Part shown: piece by piece, positions 19,916 to 21,883 of the stretch
How the letters are laid out: every line of letters starts with the position of its first letter
How positions within the stretch are numbered: position 1 is the stretch's first letter
Source: JBBRZF01 sp038236965
GTDB taxonomy: Bacteria > Acidobacteriota > Terriglobia > Terriglobales > Acidobacteriaceae
Length of the DNA stretch: 21,883 bases
Assembly: GCA_038236965.1 (NCBI GenBank)
Contig: JBBRZF010000040.1
Coordinates: 1 to 21,883, forward strand
Reading direction: 5' to 3'
Made by a program: the position numbers and the translations under genes
The notes under the pieces: generated by a model
What the model was told of the DNA's origin: nothing
The model's input: the letters and a program-made list of their open reading frames with translations, nothing else
Database searches by the model: none

Positions 19916-21478
19916 CTAGTGCGCCGCCACACCGGGGCCGCCATGATGTTTTGGTTTTCGCATGAGCAGCACTAGCGGAAGCAGGATCAAGAACATAATT
20001 CCGAGCAGTCGGAATGCATTGACGAACGAGATCATCGCAGCTTGCTGCCCCACCATGCCGGCCATCGCTGCTTGAGCCATTTTCGCGGCAGTTGACGGGT
20101 CCGCCCCTCGCCCGATGAATGCCGCCGTCAGCGATTGCATCATATTGCGCGCCGCCTCGTTGTATTGCGAGATGTTGGCGACCAGGTTGTTGGTGTGCAG
20201 TTGTCCATTGCGCGAAACCACGGTCGTGACCGACGCGATACCGATGCTGGCGCCGATGTTGCGCATCAGGTTGAAGATGCTGGTCGCGTTGCCCATCTGT
20301 TCCTTTGGGATCGAATCGTTCGTGATGGTCGTGAGCGGAACGAATAACAGGCCCATCGCCATTCCCTGCCAGATCTGCGGCCAGAAGATGTCCCAATAAC
20401 CCGCGCCTAGATTCAGATGTCCGAGCGAGAACAGACTATACCCGGCGATGCAGATGCCTACTGCCAGCAGTTTGCGCGGCTCGACCTTGCCCATCAGGAT
20501 TCCAACGATCGGCATGAAGAGGAACGAACCCATACCGCGCGGAAGCATGGCCAGTCCCGATTCCATCGCGGGGTAACCCATCAGCGTCTGCAACAGCAGC
20601 GGCAATAGCACCGTGCTGCCGTAAAGCACGAAGCCGAGGATGGTCATCATGAATACGCCAGTGGCATACGTGCGATTCTTGAAGACGCGCAGATTCACCA
20701 CGGGGTGGCTCGTCCTCAACTCGCGCACCACGAAGGCTAAGAGTCCAGCGATGGTGAAAAACGCCAGCACGCGAATGAAGTTGGAAGAGAACCAATCTTC
20801 CTGCTGACCCTTGTCGAGAAACACTTGCAGCGAGCCGATTCCAAGGGTGAGTAATCCCATGCCCCAGTAGTCCACTCGACTGGAACCGCGCTTGATGTAG
20901 GGCGGGTCGAAGATGAATAGCTGGGCCATGATGGTGGCCAGGATTCCGATCGGCAGATTGATGTAGAAGATCCAGCGCCAGCTATAGGTTTCCGTGATCC
21001 ATCCGCCGAGCACCGGACCCAGCATGGGCGCGACCACGATTCCCAGCGCCCAGAACGCCATTGCCTTACCGCGCTTCTCGGGCGGAAAGGCCTCCAGCAT
21101 GATGGCCTGCGACAGCGGCTGTAATCCTCCGCCAGTGGCGCCCTGTATCACGCGGAACAAGATCAAGATTGGCAGTGACGGCGCGAGTCCGCACGCGAGT
21201 GACGAAATGGTGAAGCCGATCACCGAGAACATCAGGATGCGCTTGCGTCCGAAAAAATTCGCCAGCCATCCCGTCATCGGAAGAATGATGGCGTTGGAAA
21301 CCAGGTAAGAAGTCAGAACCCAGGTGGCTTCGTCCACCGTGGCCGATACGCTGCCTGCGATGTGCGGCAACGCGACGTTCACCACCGTCGTGTCCAGCAC
21401 CTCCATGAAGGTGCCGAGCATGACGGAGACGGCGATGAGCCACGGGTTGATGTACCGGTGCTGATTATCTGCTGACAT
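19916..21478 (-). CDS. DHA2-family (EmrB/QacA-type) multidrug efflux transporter
   Basis: The 520-residue inner-membrane protein is a 14-helix major facilitator proton antiporter. It shows the DHA2 signatures: EVLDTTVVNVALPHIAG in TM1, the loop 2-3 motif GWLANFFGRKRIL, RVIQGATGGGLQPLSQ in TM4, and the antiporter motif C region GPVLGGWITETYSWRWIFYINLPIG around TM5. The long loop between the last helices (TNNLVANISQYNEAAR) is typical of EmrB. Together with the adaptor upstream and an outer-membrane channel elsewhere it would expel toxic compounds. The adaptor gene precedes it by 66 bases on the same strand. The ribosome-binding site before ATG 21478 is weak. No local regulator gene is visible within the window. 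Confidence 0.94.
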   Translation of the reverse strand: MSADNQHRYINPWLIAVSVMLGTFMEVLDTTVVNVALPHIAGSVSATVDEATWVLTSYLVSNAIILPMTGWLANFFGRKRILMFSVIGFTISSLACGLAPSLPILILFRVIQGATGGGLQPLSQAIMLEAFPPEKRGKAMAFWALGIVVAPMLGPVLGGWITETYSWRWIFYINLPIGILATIMAQLFIFDPPYIKRGSSRVDYWGMGLLTLGIGSLQVFLDKGQQEDWFSSNFIRVLAFFTIAGLLAFVVRELRTSHPVVNLRVFKNRTYATGVFMMTILGFVLYGSTVLLPLLLQTLMGYPAMESGLAMLPRGMGSFLFMPIVGILMGKVEPRKLLAVGICIAGYSLFSLGHLNLGAGYWDIFWPQIWQGMAMGLLFVPLTTITNDSIPKEQMGNATSIFNLMRNIGASIGIASVTTVVSRNGQLHTNNLVANISQYNEAARNMMQSLTAAFIGRGADPSTAAKMAQAAMAGMVGQQAAMISFVNAFRLLGIMFLILLPLVLLMRKPKHHGGPGVAAH

Positions 21479-21544
21479 CTATTAAGGTCTTCACAACGGG
21501 AACCAATGAGCAATGGGGCCCGGCGCGCTATCAGGCGCAACTGT

Positions 21545-21883
21545 TTAGTGAACGCGAACTGTGGGAGTCACCGACATTCCGGGCCGCAACAGATGCTCGG
21601 AATCTTCACCCTTGTCGAGGGTTATCTTCACCGGGATACGCTGCACCACCTTCACGTAGTTTCCGGTGGCGTTCTCCGGCGGAAGCAGGCTGAAGCGCGC
21701 TCCGGTGGCTCCGCCGATGCTGTCCACGTGTCCGTTGAAATCCCGGCCATAGGCATCGACGTGGAGCACGACGGACTGTCCCGGGCGCATGTCCTTCAAC
21801 TGCGTCTCCTTGAAGTTCGCCGTGATGTAGATGTCGCTGATGGAAACCAGTGCAGCCATCGGTTGCCCGGCTTGCACGGTCTG
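21545..21883 (-). CDS. EmrA/HlyD-family membrane fusion protein, C-terminal part (N-terminus outside window)
   Basis: The frame runs off the right edge, so only the last 112 residues are seen. They match EmrA closely in style: ITANFKETQLKDMRPGQ, then VVLHVDAYGRDFNGHVDSIG, then FSLLPPENATGNYVKVVQR and VPVKI-like IPVKITLDKG. This is the beta-barrel and membrane-proximal region of a periplasmic adaptor, which joins the inner-membrane pump to an outer-membrane channel. It precedes the EmrB-type gene by 66 bases, forming the usual emrA-emrB order. The family call is firm; the true start and the upstream coiled-coil hairpin are not visible. Confidence 0.9.
   Translation of the reverse strand, partial: QTVQAGQPMAALVSISDIYITANFKETQLKDMRPGQSVVLHVDAYGRDFNGHVDSIGGATGARFSLLPPENATGNYVKVVQRIPVKITLDKGEDSEHLLRPGMSVTPTVRVH

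Noticed and set aside
19612..19944. A 110-codon minus-strand open frame between the efflux pump and the kinase
   Set aside because: It overlaps the pump's 3' end and the terminator hairpin, lacks a ribosome-binding site and has low-complexity sequence.

Overview
The window looks like a piece of chromosome from an Acidobacteriota (Terriglobia-like) bacterium. The main evidence is an approximately 1190-residue TonB-dependent outer-membrane protein with an N-terminal carboxypeptidase-regulatory-like domain, a protein type strongly expanded in that phylum. Moderate-to-high GC, many degenerate two-component proteins and an NtrC-type regulator next to an NrfD redox module fit the same picture. The assignment rests on gene style only. 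There is no rRNA, tRNA, CRISPR array, insertion sequence or phage gene.

Layout, left to right. (1) 3-5097: the end of an HDOD protein (+); an intact receiver domain fused to a decayed histidine-kinase ATPase domain (-); a secreted M28 zinc peptidase (+) closed by a UUCG-loop terminator; a membrane-anchored SAM methyltransferase (+); and a receiver-like protein with a damaged acidic pocket (-). (2) 5279-9023: a single TonB-dependent receptor gene (-) with its own terminator, promoter candidate and strong ribosome-binding site. (3) 9274-13931: a nitrogen/metal block with a catalytically complete glutamate dehydrogenase (-), a small CPLCG protein (-), a divergent Nramp-family transporter (+), and a glutamate dehydrogenase paralogue (-) in which every catalytic residue is replaced. 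(4) 13967-19346: five same-strand genes (-). A sensor kinase and an NtrC-like activator overlap by one base and are followed by a membrane-tethered GcvH-like protein without the lipoyl lysine, a four-cluster 4Fe-4S protein and an NrfD/HybB quinone-site membrane protein. No catalytic oxidoreductase subunit is present. (5) 19347-19915: an AT-rich noncoding stretch with a 9-bp-periodic AGGTTT repeat and a strong terminator. (6) 19916-21883: an EmrB-type efflux pump and the end of its EmrA-type adaptor (-).

Three observations stand out. The GcvH-like / FeS / NrfD set with its own kinase-activator pair looks like a self-contained redox or redox-sensing membrane module that I cannot match to a named system. 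The active and dead glutamate dehydrogenases resemble the catalytic/regulatory subunit arrangement known from Thermus thermophilus. Two identical palindromes, CGTGAC-N4-GTCACG, sit about 41 bp upstream of the predicted transcription starts of the active dehydrogenase gene and of the small CPLCG gene, suggesting one CRP/FNR-type regulator for both.

All coordinates, motifs and repeats were read by eye. Family names come from motif recognition, not database searches.
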